Shown here: positions 12,201 to 20,954 of the stretch, piece by piece
Layout: the number at the start of each line of letters is the position of its first letter
How positions within the stretch are numbered: the first letter of the stretch is position 1
Source: Albugo candida
Lineage: Eukaryota > Oomycota > Peronosporomycetes > Albuginales > Albuginaceae
Assembly: GCA_905220665.1 (NCBI GenBank)
Contig: CAJNAR010000197.1
Coordinates: 1-31,553 of the forward strand
DNA: 31,553 bases
Direction: 5' to 3'
The notes under the pieces: generated by a model
Databases searched by the model: none
The model's input: the letters and a program-made list of their open reading frames with translations, nothing else
What the model was told of the DNA's origin: nothing
Made by a program: the position numbers and the translations under genes

Positions 12201-12581
12201 AAGTCGGATTCACTTCGACGAAACTACTCAAGTTGTCGAGAGAAAGTTTCCGAGGCTGGTGAACAGAATGATAACCCAGAACTTTTATCATCCTTAGAGA
12301 AAACCAGAGAAATTTGTGACATACGACCACAACATGAAGTCGAAGAAGCCGATTCATTACAAAAACGTCAAATGTTTAGTCAAAATCTAATGAGAACATT
12401 GATTGCGAAGCATTCACAGATCCTTGTCCAGCAGCAAAATGATCACAATGATTCGGTAACAGAATCCTTACAGACAATGTACGAGAAAATAATAATCAAT
12501 CGAAAGCATTTGAAGGAGGTCGACGAATGTGCGGAAATGGTAGAAACTAGTCTTTTGATCACTTTACACAACAAACTGTAG
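9249..12581 (+). CDS. Large unrecognised protein, 1,110 residues, intronless
   Basis: This single open frame of 3.3 kb is far too long to arise by chance, so it is a real gene, but I recognise no family. The first ~630 residues look alpha-helical, with runs of leucine-rich amphipathic helix, an acidic cluster near residue 97 (DEEEAAED) and tryptophan-containing helices around 390-510. From about residue 660 onward the composition becomes Ser/Asp/Glu/Lys-rich and probably disordered, with a basic patch near 785-810 (HKRIKLLRVKR, a plausible nuclear localisation signal). The end (about 1045-1110) looks helical again. No signal peptide or membrane segment is visible. The ATG at 9249 is chosen as the first in frame, though the frame stays open upstream to 9057. 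It lies 231 bases before PEX5 on the same strand. It could be a fast-evolving nuclear, cytoskeletal or transport subunit; nothing in the sequence decides. Confidence 0.85.
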   Translation: MSLMDASSDSSQAGTFMEQQNAQPVLKSLLPIIVRLVLKQGTGVISQQYDKLLRSIQINDYDTLLMEAKYAKQRLTRMQRDAMLQNSDVDNLITDEEEAAEDRLTSLLVSYAMMSCILRSPITLPSSVGLSHFISLIMHEKIGSIDDCFTKIKPPDMLVHRNLPSNSATSKCDIEMAVSLAATAGMLEYLIGHLLQRTNSETGWKDRDTMLRLIASLHSDKIERQIQTERDGIAIHIQICEGHVKELASILHASLTISDLSVPDWDTAQDQNRTTWGENIIKRTLKINYSNFRQRIINLFVLESKKKSVTESANCKLLWKISSKEQDLEKSLLERIESIAWHFGLLSKILSQYSGLTARYVRAILVLECFQLVRFNGKHSQVRQNHFAYDKWVQYRDLWQTIDSTDHSFQRHLVYIDKSLGSQEIQRNVLELPCLAHTSSLYTIFRTMRSLGVALWTIWMRKKTAYCLQISSRFERDCHLRMKNAPEASWHSIDRSKWPCLANMNVTTSIEWGPIYPLASKKRRKDILELQLQLFERGLRHDAEKVRTGIAWALPQTLSEVELLKRYDNLCDRVKASLDTFSIPIKEEQYRLEILRKSLQQSLYAHLISQFSKTLTMDQVRDEIDSLMFCSINVQLQKLVIVTMFPISPPYKFEKEAPAITSTSQCLSSVTNMPSCGFPKEDVLSRRALSTSDRLDTSELFMNEFRDLASVIQSRQDLTPTVCDQMKPLSFNTDKDVTQSLNRNGKGDTSSAFRRLHDLVSLYASTSEQATRDLKANRMQVKARKCTRMSALPIHKRIKLLRVKRTDEFKSQKYIHNISHDPLRNPIIEHTQFDTTEKERAQSILFPLRCDEMEGSSDAIALIRGRWMAGVVPDSSRDVPLRPRDFLAHLESILSKSGTISSVQCSEMISENEHRRASELYHPDGTHWETNETQNTDRGEPQFKDRIQEAKNPQDSIIFLLRSDPHPTASSSESCVRDHTAEDMKSDSLRRNYSSCREKVSEAGEQNDNPELLSSLEKTREICDIRPQHEVEEADSLQKRQMFSQNLMRTLIAKHSQILVQQQNDHNDSVTESLQTMYEKIIINRKHLKEVDECAEMVETSLLITLHNKL

Positions 12582-12812
12582 CTAGTTAAACAATTCAACG
12601 ACGAATATTGATCAGCTACTAATTATCACCAAAGACTAGTAAAGCATGGTATTGACTCGATACAATTACGAGCGCTGAGTCGAGCCGAGTGTCATTAGAG
12701 CAAAAGTCACTAGATCGATGTGAGTCTGATCTTTGTCCTTGATAGCCCTACAACATGACCTACCGGTACCGTACTGGCGCTGATAGTAAACGCAGTGATA
12801 GATCAGAAGACT

Positions 12813-14748
12813 ATGGATGTGCTGCACAAACTCGTGCAAGGGACTGGATGCAGCGTGGATGGAACTGTGTCCGCCCAAAACCCGCTTACAAAAGCGATCA
12901 ACAATGTATTACAATCAAAAGCGTTCCATATCAATGCAATTGCTAGCGATACACCAGTCATAGTCCAACATAATACAAATCATCCCGTACAACACACACA
13001 GCATGTGAGAATTTTAGGTCACGAACATCGAATGAAGCAATTGGAGATGGAGAAATTGGAAAGAAATGCATACATGAATGCATCGTTATGTCATCATTCA
13101 TTGGAATCATTCGGAAGGATGGAAGCAGCTTTCCAAGAATCAAAAATGCAAGCAATTGTCAATGTTCCACCGTCTATGACCCAACCTTTTCAATTCCAAA
13201 ATTGTTGGGTCAGTGAATTCCAAAACCTGAAAATGAACGAATTGAGAGTATCATGTACGAATTCACAGCAGCATGAATTGGCGTGGCAACAAACTCAGGC
13301 CTCTGTCAAACATGCAGAAAAGATGGAAGAGTCTTGGATCGCCTCACAAGAAATGAATGTACCAATCGACGAGAGGGCTGCAGCCATGCAAACAGCGAAC
13401 TCTATTGCGGAAACCCTGGGTCAGAATAGAAGTTCCAAATTTCAAAATAGTCAATTTTCGCACTTTATGAGTCAGATAGGAGAAGGCACAGTCGATCTAG
13501 ATGAATTGAGCCAGAACAAGAGAATGGATAACGTTTGGGATCAGAGTTCGTTACAGCAGTATGATGCATGCGAATCAGCCTGGCGGGATACCATTGACGA
13601 ATCACCAGTATTACTAGAACAAGAGAGCCGATTGCACAAAGCATGGGTAGATGCTGAACGAGTGGATGTGGAATCCCATAGACTTGAGGATGCGTGGAAT
13701 TCCCAACAGCCAGATAGTTTGGTATGGCAAAATATCTTCCATTCAGTGATTCTTGAAACCTTGAATATCTAAGCATTCTTTTCTTTAGGAAACACTTTGG
13801 GAGAAAGCATTGAAAGATGCACAAAGCACGGATGTTTTTGAGGATGCGTGGGGCGACTTCTCAGCTAACGAAGGCTCGCAGTATATCTACAAATCTGACA
13901 ACCCTTTTCTGAACCAAAGTGGAAACTTTGAACGAGGCGTTCGGCTATACAAGTCAGGTCACTTAGCGGAAGCAATTTACGCTTTTGAGGCAGAAGTTCA
14001 GCAACATCCAGAAAACAGTGAAGCCTGGCGAATGCTAGGGGAGTCACATGCTGAAAATGACGAGGATAAGTGCGCAATAAAGTGCTTGGAACGAGCCGTT
14101 GAAGAAGATCCTTATAACGTCGACGCATTGCTTGCACTCGGAGTCAGTCTTGTGAATGAATCTGATTCTCAAGGTGCGCTAAGAGCTCTTAAAAGCTGGG
14201 TGAAACATAATCCAAAGTTTCATGGTCTTGAAATACGTGACGATGAATACAGCGATGGCTCGCTTATGGATCAAGTCATGCAGTTTATGTTACATGCACA
14301 AAATCATGATTCAGAAGATGCAGATATCCACGTTGTTCTTGGAGTACTCTACAGTGTTTCTAAAGACTACGATGCCGCAATTCAAAATTTCCGATTCGCG
14401 GCCCAGCGTCGACCGGATGAGCACTCGTTATGGAATAAGCTTGGTGCTACTTTAGCAAACTCGTCGCATTCTACAGAGGCAATTCCAGCTTACCTCCGTG
14501 CATTGGAATTAAAGCCTCGTTATGCGCGGGGATGGCAAAACTTGGGGATCAGTCATGCGAATCTCGGAAATTACAAAAGCGCTGCAAATTGCTATCTACA
14601 AGCTTTATCACTGAACGAACAAGCAGATCATATCTGGAGCTATCTGAGAATCTGTTTCACATGCATGGAACGATTCGATTTGGTTCAAGCAACAGAATCG
14701 CGCGATTTGCGGCAATTTCGTGACGAGTTCAAAATCTTAAAAATGTGA
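12813..14748 (+). CDS. PEX5: PEX5, peroxisomal targeting signal 1 receptor, two exons
   Basis: Exon 1 is 12813-13721 and exon 2 is 13789-14748; the 67-base phase-0 intron starts GTATGG, has a CTAAG branch-like site and ends TTTAG. The product is 622 residues. The N-terminus has the receptor's conserved cysteine (Cys13) ahead of an NPLTK motif, the site that is monoubiquitinated for recycling. The disordered N-terminal half carries one clean WxxxF motif (WVSEF, 132-136), used to bind PEX14/PEX13, and a series of related single-Trp motifs such as AWRDT, AWVDA and AWNSQ. The C-terminal ~280 residues are seven TPRs that bind the C-terminal SKL-type signal; family hallmarks include the DNPFLN start and LWNKLGATLANS. 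PEX5 shuttles matrix enzymes from cytosol to peroxisome. ATG 12813 is the first in frame after an upstream GTG. An out-of-frame ATG at 12755 opens an overlapping 63-codon frame. Confidence 0.97.
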
Positions 14749-14867
14749 CTGTATTATTGGCTTACAGCTCAGTAATCAGCTTTCTCATAATGTCACTATC
14801 GACCTTTGGTTAATTCTTGAGAAATAGGACCCGTGACGTTTCGTCAAAATCGTCCACTTCTTTTCTC

Positions 14868-16660
14868 ATGCCGATATCCTCCCGTCAATTTGATGTATCT
14901 TCAGAAACAATCCAAACATATGATCACTTTCGTCAGCGAGAACGCGACCGCTTTCGTGAAAATAGAAAAGGAAGGGTTCCAGTCATGGATGCTGAGACTT
15001 TGAGACAGCTTTGTATTGAAAGTGCTGGCTACGAGACACCTGAATTGAATGATTCTCTGTAGGCTGAAATGAACTCTACTTGTACTCTACAAGTAATATA
15101 AAATTTGCTCTGATAGGTATGCACATTTCCATGGCTTCCAGAAGATCGAAGGGCTTGAACCATATCATAACCTGAAGGCGCTCTGGCTGGAGTCGAACGG
15201 ACTTTGCAAGATTGAGAACCTCCATCCCCTCACCCAGTTGAGATGTTTGTATTTGGGAAAGAATCTCATTGAGTGCATAGAAAACCTCGAGTGTCTAATT
15301 GATCTTCGTACACTAAGTCTTTGTGACAATCGCATCAAAACGGTTTCTGGACTTGAAAAGTTATCCAACTTGCAAACGCTCGATATATCCCGGAATTGTC
15401 TCGAGAATGGCAATAGTTTGGTCACTTTAGTCGCTTGTAGTGCACTACAAAGTCTTGATGTCAGTCATAATCGACTAGAAGGAGCTAAAGTACTCGAAGC
15501 TGTGGCCTCCATACCAAACCTGAGGTCACTACGTATCACAGGGAATCCAATCGTGTCGCAAACAAGGTTTTTCCGCAAAACGTTTCTTGCTGCCATTCCA
15601 GACTTGGCGTTCTTGGATCGTCCGGTATTTCCTGTCGAACGAGCCGCGGTCGAGGCTTGGCAGATTGGGGGAAGGGAAGCGGAATTGGAAGCTAGGAAAT
15701 CATTAAAAGAGGTCTGAACTTTTGTATTTGTTCTCAGAATTTGTCTGAGTAGCCTATATCGATCGTAGCATGAAGAGCGACGAAGGACACTTAAAGAATT
15801 TCGAGACTGGCAGGAAAACATACGACGTCAGAAATCAGCTGAAGATATTGCAAAACGACCGAAGCTACGACAGGAAAGGTCCTGTGCATCACCAACGAAT
15901 CAAGCAGAAACGAGTGAGGTTGATTTTGAAGGATTTCGTGGTATCACAAAAGAGCAATTCATTGGCTTGCCCGCTTCGGAGAAGAAGGTTTGGTTATTAA
16001 GAGTCGAAAAAGCTCATGAGGATGCAGTTCAAGCCGCACAGTCTGTTGAAAATGATGGAATTTCACGTGCGGGTACAGCGTTTTGGGCGGACAATGCTTC
16101 CAATCGCAATTCCACCGACTCGGATCATCCGGGCAACGATGGTGCTAGTACTCTTAAGAAGCTTCATCTCAGCGAAAACCAATTTGAAACAGCTTTGGCC
16201 GAAGTCTCCTTGAGCAATGGAGCGAAGCTGTCAAATGCGAAGAACACCGCGTTACCGCCTCCTCCACCATTTCCAATTTTTCCAAAGTCGAATTTAGCAG
16301 AAGAGAGGACAGCGCCAAAGCCGCCAGACGAGGTAGTACACAGAGAGTCATGGGATCATTTTGTAGCAAGCTCACGAGCCAACTTTTCCACTACGAGATT
16401 CATGAGCATTCCGCAAACGCTTCCGTCCGTGTTATTGCCGCAGGTTGGGACCTCTGTCCGATCCAATTGTCGAAGTCCCACTAAATACATGAATGTAGGA
16501 GGACGATAGCGAATCATCTTCTTCCACAAAAACCGATCTACACGTCTTGTCGAGGGAGGAAATCTTGCGTGAGATTGAAAGTGAGACATATCACGATGTA
16601 GAATCTCCAAAGGGTGTCGGAGATATATTGAGCAGAGAATTTACAGAGTCGAGATTTTGA
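14868..16660 (+). CDS. DNAAF1: DNAAF1 (LRRC50/ODA7), dynein arm assembly factor, four exons
   Basis: Exons are 14868-15058, 15117-15711, 15769-16443 and 16499-16660; introns of 58, 57 and 55 bases all end in TAG and all keep the frame. The product is 540 residues. After a basic ~38-residue leader comes the DNAAF1 start (MDAETLRQLC, 40-49), then leucine-rich repeats from about 65 to 210, with the typical LKALWLESNGL and LRCLYLGKNLI repeats, and the capping region with RKTFLAAIPDLAFLDRPVFP (218-237). A basic helical segment (RRRTLKEFRDWQ) and an acidic, proline-bearing tail follow. The family acts in the cytoplasm to pre-assemble outer and inner dynein arms. This gene therefore indicates motile flagella. 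The last exon is seen only if the 55-base intron is removed: without it the frame stops at 16507. PEX5 ends 119 bases upstream. Confidence 0.93.
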
Positions 16661-16738
16661 TGGAGGACTTTAGGTCATAAGGAAGAATCTAAGCCAATCA
16701 TTTGTTCGAGTTCCTGTTTTCTTTCGATCTCAAAAAGA

Positions 16739-18206
16739 ATGTCATTGCCAAGCGGAGCCTTACAAAGGTGTCGTTGTTGTCTCGATTTGCTTCTGTACAG
16801 CTAATGGACTTGATCACATGTTTGTAGACTTCCATATGTTCATACAGCAATGGAAATAAATCAAATGCGATTTTGGAAGGCTTCTGTGCATGAAAAGCGT
16901 CATATCGTCGATCCAATCAAGCGTGCGAAGAATCAGGTGGCAAGACTCATCAACTACAATTTGCAAAAGCTATCAGCTGCCACAAGGAAAACGTCGCTTG
17001 CGTTTCCTGCATTGAGTCGTATGCACGCATTTGAAAGGGTACCTACATAGTCCTGTTGTATGCAATTGCATCATGTTATGGTCGGTCAAGTGACATAGGA
17101 AGTCGTTCGGTTAACGCTGGGAGACAAAGTGTATGAGCAGAAGCTGCAAATGTTGCGCAAAGTATACGCGATTTGCCATAATATCGCCAAAAGCAGCGAG
17201 AAAAACCTACTTAATGCCACTACCAAGCAAGAAGCGATCGATGTTGGATTCCTTTGCATTGAAAAAATGAAGACGACAATAGAGGAGCAACAAGAAAACT
17301 TAGAAGAAGTAGCTGTTATGACTAAAGTACGTCTGATAATCTACATCTGATGGATGATCTAAGCTTTCGTGCAGACACTACGTGCCCTGCCAACTTTCAA
17401 CCTTGATGAGTCCGGTTTTGCGTTTGTTGGTGCACCAAACGTTGGTAGGCTATATTCGTTCTACAAATTGCTTAGCTAAGGAATCAAATGTGTCAGGAAA
17501 ATCAAGTCTTGTCCGCGCTCTTTCGACAGCGTCACCGGAGGTGAGGCACTCTCCTAGGCAATGCTGAGCGCTGATTGTCGTGTTAGGTTGCCAACTATCC
17601 ATTTACAACACGAGGTATCACCATGGGGCATATTTTTGTGGATGGGATCCCACGTCAGGTGAAGCACTCTTATTTCTACCCTTCGATCGTTCTCACTCGC
17701 AAATTCCATATCGTACACAATCCAGTAGATTGTCGATACGCCAGGGCTACTATATCGACCCGATATCAAGAGAAACGTTATTGAGAAGTTATCGCTCGCA
17801 ATCATTGAGAAGACCAAAGTAGTACGAAGGCTTCCTCTTCCTGGTGTTCCTAAATTGATGCGGTCTGTAGTCTATCGGCTTTGTGATTGATCCAAGTGGC
17901 CATTCTGGCAATTGTGTGGGAAATCAGCTGCTTTTACGGGATGAAATCCAGACAAAAGTTCGTACAATGCGTGAGAAAGGTAGCTATCAGTGGATTGATG
18001 TCATATCAAAGTCTGATTTAGCGACAACTGACCAGGTCGAACAAATCCTTGCACGGTAAGCACTTTATGTACACCCCATAAAATCATGTACCAATCATTG
18101 TGCTAGGACTGGGAATGAAAATGTAATCTTCAGCGTCTCTACTGAAACCAATCGCCATTTGAGTGAGCTTGGCGCCGAAATTCGCAAAGCATTGTGCAAT
18201 TTGTAG
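16739..18206 (+). CDS. NOG1-type (PDE318-like) GTPase, nine exons
   Basis: Exons: 16739-16767, 16828-17038, 17099-17326, 17375-17444, 17497-17540, 17587-17658, 17729-17818, 17871-18055, 18107-18206. Every junction is GT-AG and the frame is kept throughout, giving 342 residues. The N-terminal helical NOG1N domain (QRLPYV at 9-14, then HAFER and VRLTLGDKVYEQ at 82-93) precedes a complete G domain: G1 GAPNVGKS (175-182), G2 YPFTTRGITMG (198-208), G3 DTPG (221-224), G4 SKSD (294-297), G5 SVST (319-322). The NYPFTTRG signature marks the Obg/NOG1 superfamily. It lacks the long C-terminal part of nucleolar Nog1 (about 650 residues in yeast) and resembles the short plant organellar type, so a role in organellar ribosome assembly is inferred. 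No clear targeting peptide is visible, and the 29-base first exon is the least certain part. The gene ends 29 bases from the convergent SCYL1 gene. Confidence 0.9.
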
Positions 18207-18235
18207 CTGTGATTAAATTCTTCTTTCCCGTACGT

Positions 18236-20736
18236 TCAGAAACTCCAATCATCCCACTCGTCTTTTGCCGGTTTTGCTTGCAAGCGTCGCGTCCGGGCTG
18301 TGGATGCTTTGACAGATGTGTTCACGTTGCTTCGACCTTGAACGCCTATTTTGATATTCGCTTTGTTAGCATCGACCGATTTGTTATCTCCCCACCCATC
18401 GGAACCCCAGCCATTTGTGTCCTCATTTTTATCAACAGTCATATCCAGTGAACTTGTGGCATTCCTCACATTAAAATCATTTGAGTGGCTTTTTATCTCC
18501 GCCGCTATTTCGACATTGAGGCCTGTAGATGAAGCTGCACGAGATTGAATCGGACCTGTGATCTCTAACTTGGAGCTGAAGTCCAAGTCATCATCATCAC
18601 CCCAAGCAAATTCGTCCCCCGTTATCATAGTGTCCATAACCAAAGACATGCCAGGAGTGTCATGCACATCTGCTGAGACTTCTGGATATGACCTTGAGTT
18701 CGAGATAGGTGCAGCCTCGGCGGAGCGATGATTATATTCCGGCTGCGCACTCTCTGTCGGAATGGAACCTGAATGCACATTTATTTCCCGGCTACTTTGC
18801 TGTTGCTTGATCTTTTCCTGTTCAATTTGCTCGTCATCTCGTCTATTTAATTCGTTGGCGGCGATTTTGACTTTTTTCAAAAAGCATTCAAATGAAGTCG
18901 CCGCTTGTTCCCGAACAAGTCGAGAAGCATCCAGTAGCAGTGGGGCCATGACAGGTAGAATTGTAGTCGCGATAGCTTCAGAAGAGAAGTAACATTCACA
19001 AGCAAAAATGGACTTGAGACCAGCCAGTCGAGCATGTGGAAAAGGATCGCGGATTGCTCTTGTGAAAGCTGGTAATAAGACTTTAGCCCGAGTTGAGTCA
19101 TTCATCTTACTTGCAAGCCGACCAATACATATTGTTGTATTCGTTCGAATGGCAGGTTCAGGGTCTGTTTGCAATTTCGCAAAGTATTTCATCACGCGCG
19201 TATTCAAATTTGCTTCCGACAATTTGTCCACAAGTTGCAAAATCGACTTGACAGTGAGTTCTCTCACTACTGGAGAGGTGTCCGAGAATCCACTGCAGAT
19301 ATTGTCAAATACAATGCTTGAATTCACTAATTTTGCGTCAAAGTAATTGGCGAATTTCTCCATCATTTGTAAGAGTTGAACACGAACAGCACGGTCATGG
19401 CAAGAGAACATCTTGAGAATGGTAGGAAGGACTTTGCTTTTAAATTCTTCATCGGGAAACAAGCTACCGATTTGAACTAATACCGGAAGCATATGACTTG
19501 CTGATGGATCGAGTCGAACAGGACCAGTTTTTGGACCGTTTACGGCTCCAAAGTCGACCACAGCCTGCAATGCTGGCAAGACTTTATACAGTCCAAAAGC
19601 GATGGGTAGCTTTTGCATGTTGGTACTCAATTCTCCATAAAACTGTGATTTCTCATCAGGGCTTTTGATTGCCAAATGATCCAGAAAATCCATGCGGCGA
19701 ATGAATGGAGTGTCAAAGTAGCTGGAGGTGATGAATTTTTCTGGGTTTGAGCGTTTCTCAGGATGCTTTCTGTCTAACGCTTTGCGATAGTGCGTGCGAA
19801 GTGCATGCGGAATGTTGCTTGCAAGATCATTGGAGCCGCTTTGTATGACGCTTGCCTGCAAAATCTGATTCTCGTTAAACACATAGTACATCAAACATGC
19901 AAACGACCACATATCTATTGCGGAAGGTGAATTTGTTCCAAGCGATCGCCAATGACGTGCTTGCCATTCTGGACATTTGTGAGCCGCATCTGTAGCTTGT
20001 TCGTGGATAGTAAAAATCGAAGAAGGTCCATCGCTTGTAAGCTCTCCAGCCAGCTCAAATCCACCGAGTTTCCAGTCACCTCCCTACTATATATGTGAGA
20101 AGAGAGTGTGCGAGATGAATAAGAGCTCACCGTCGTAACAAATATGCTTTGCGATGTAATCCGTCCATGCAGGATTTTACAGTCATTGTTGATAAATTTG
20201 AGCGCCTGAAGTATGCTTCGTAATCCCCAAGCCACACTTATCGTGAATTCTTCGCTAGAACTTCCATATTGCTCTCTTAACGATTCCAAATAATATTTTA
20301 GCGGCATGACAGGTTCAGTGACAATCCAGACTGTGTTTTGTGAAGCTGTTGCTGTTTTCACATGTCGAGAAGCAATCTCAGTGCCATCGAGATAGGATAG
20401 AATGTTGGGATGTCGCAAGGTTTTCATAGATCTCAAGGCATTCTGAGTCAATTGGTCCGGTGCAGCATTTTTTGATTTGAAAATCGAGACAGTTTGCAAG
20501 CAATTAGTGCGGTGATGCCCTGGGTATAACTCGAAATACTGAAGCTCATCGAGAGCTGGCGCTGGTGCCACTGGAAGCAAGAGCGTCCCGCCCGTGTCTG
20601 CATTATCGGCGATAGACTTCTTCTTCACTTTCATGTAAGATATCCCTTTAAGATCACCAGAGTCCATCACATATGGTAAGCCACCGACAGAAGAATTTCC
20701 CGCGACATAACCACCCAAAGTTTTCAAGAAGTTCAT
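18236..20736 (-). CDS. SCYL1-type N-terminal kinase-like protein (pseudokinase plus HEAT repeats)
   Basis: Exon 1 is 20736-20131 and exon 2 is 20083-18236 on the minus strand; a 47-base phase-0 intron (GTGAGC...TAG) lies between. The product is 817 residues. The kinase-like domain (about 1-290) has the SCYL1 signature MKTLRHPNILSYLDG (104-118), but the catalytic loop reads LHGR where a kinase has HRD, and the metal-binding motif is LGG in DWKLGG (205-210) where DFG is expected, so it should be inactive. HEAT repeats follow (about 380-620; FGxYKVLPAL-type start, RELTVKSILQL, RTNTTICIGRL). The tail is disordered with three Trp-acidic clusters: 696-703, 761-766 and WDDWSF at the very C-terminus. 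SCYL1 proteins act at the Golgi and ER-Golgi interface with COPI coats. The long insertion at about residues 25-75 is unusual. Confidence 0.93.
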
Positions 20737-20954
20737 TATAGCGTTGACGTGGATTCTAAAGCACGTTAAATTTTATTGTCACGGCTGTTAAGTGTGCGGT
20801 AGAAATATGCAGCTAGATTTACCACCAATTGCATCACGCTGCCATGAGGTATATCATGGCACCTATTACTCTATGTTTGCAACCAAATATACATGATTGT
20901 AAAATTGAATGTGTCCCAAGCGAGTTCGAAGTTGAATTGCAAGAAATACTCCTG

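Noticed and set aside
13722..13772. In-frame continuation of PEX5 exon 1 containing WQNIF
   Set aside because: It looks like a second WxxxF motif, but it lies inside the 67-base intron; removing it joins the TPR half in phase.
15770..16000. 76-codon plus-strand ORF in DNAAF1 exon 3
   Set aside because: It is an alternative frame; the DNAAF1 frame continues in phase across the 57-base intron and keeps the family's basic helix.
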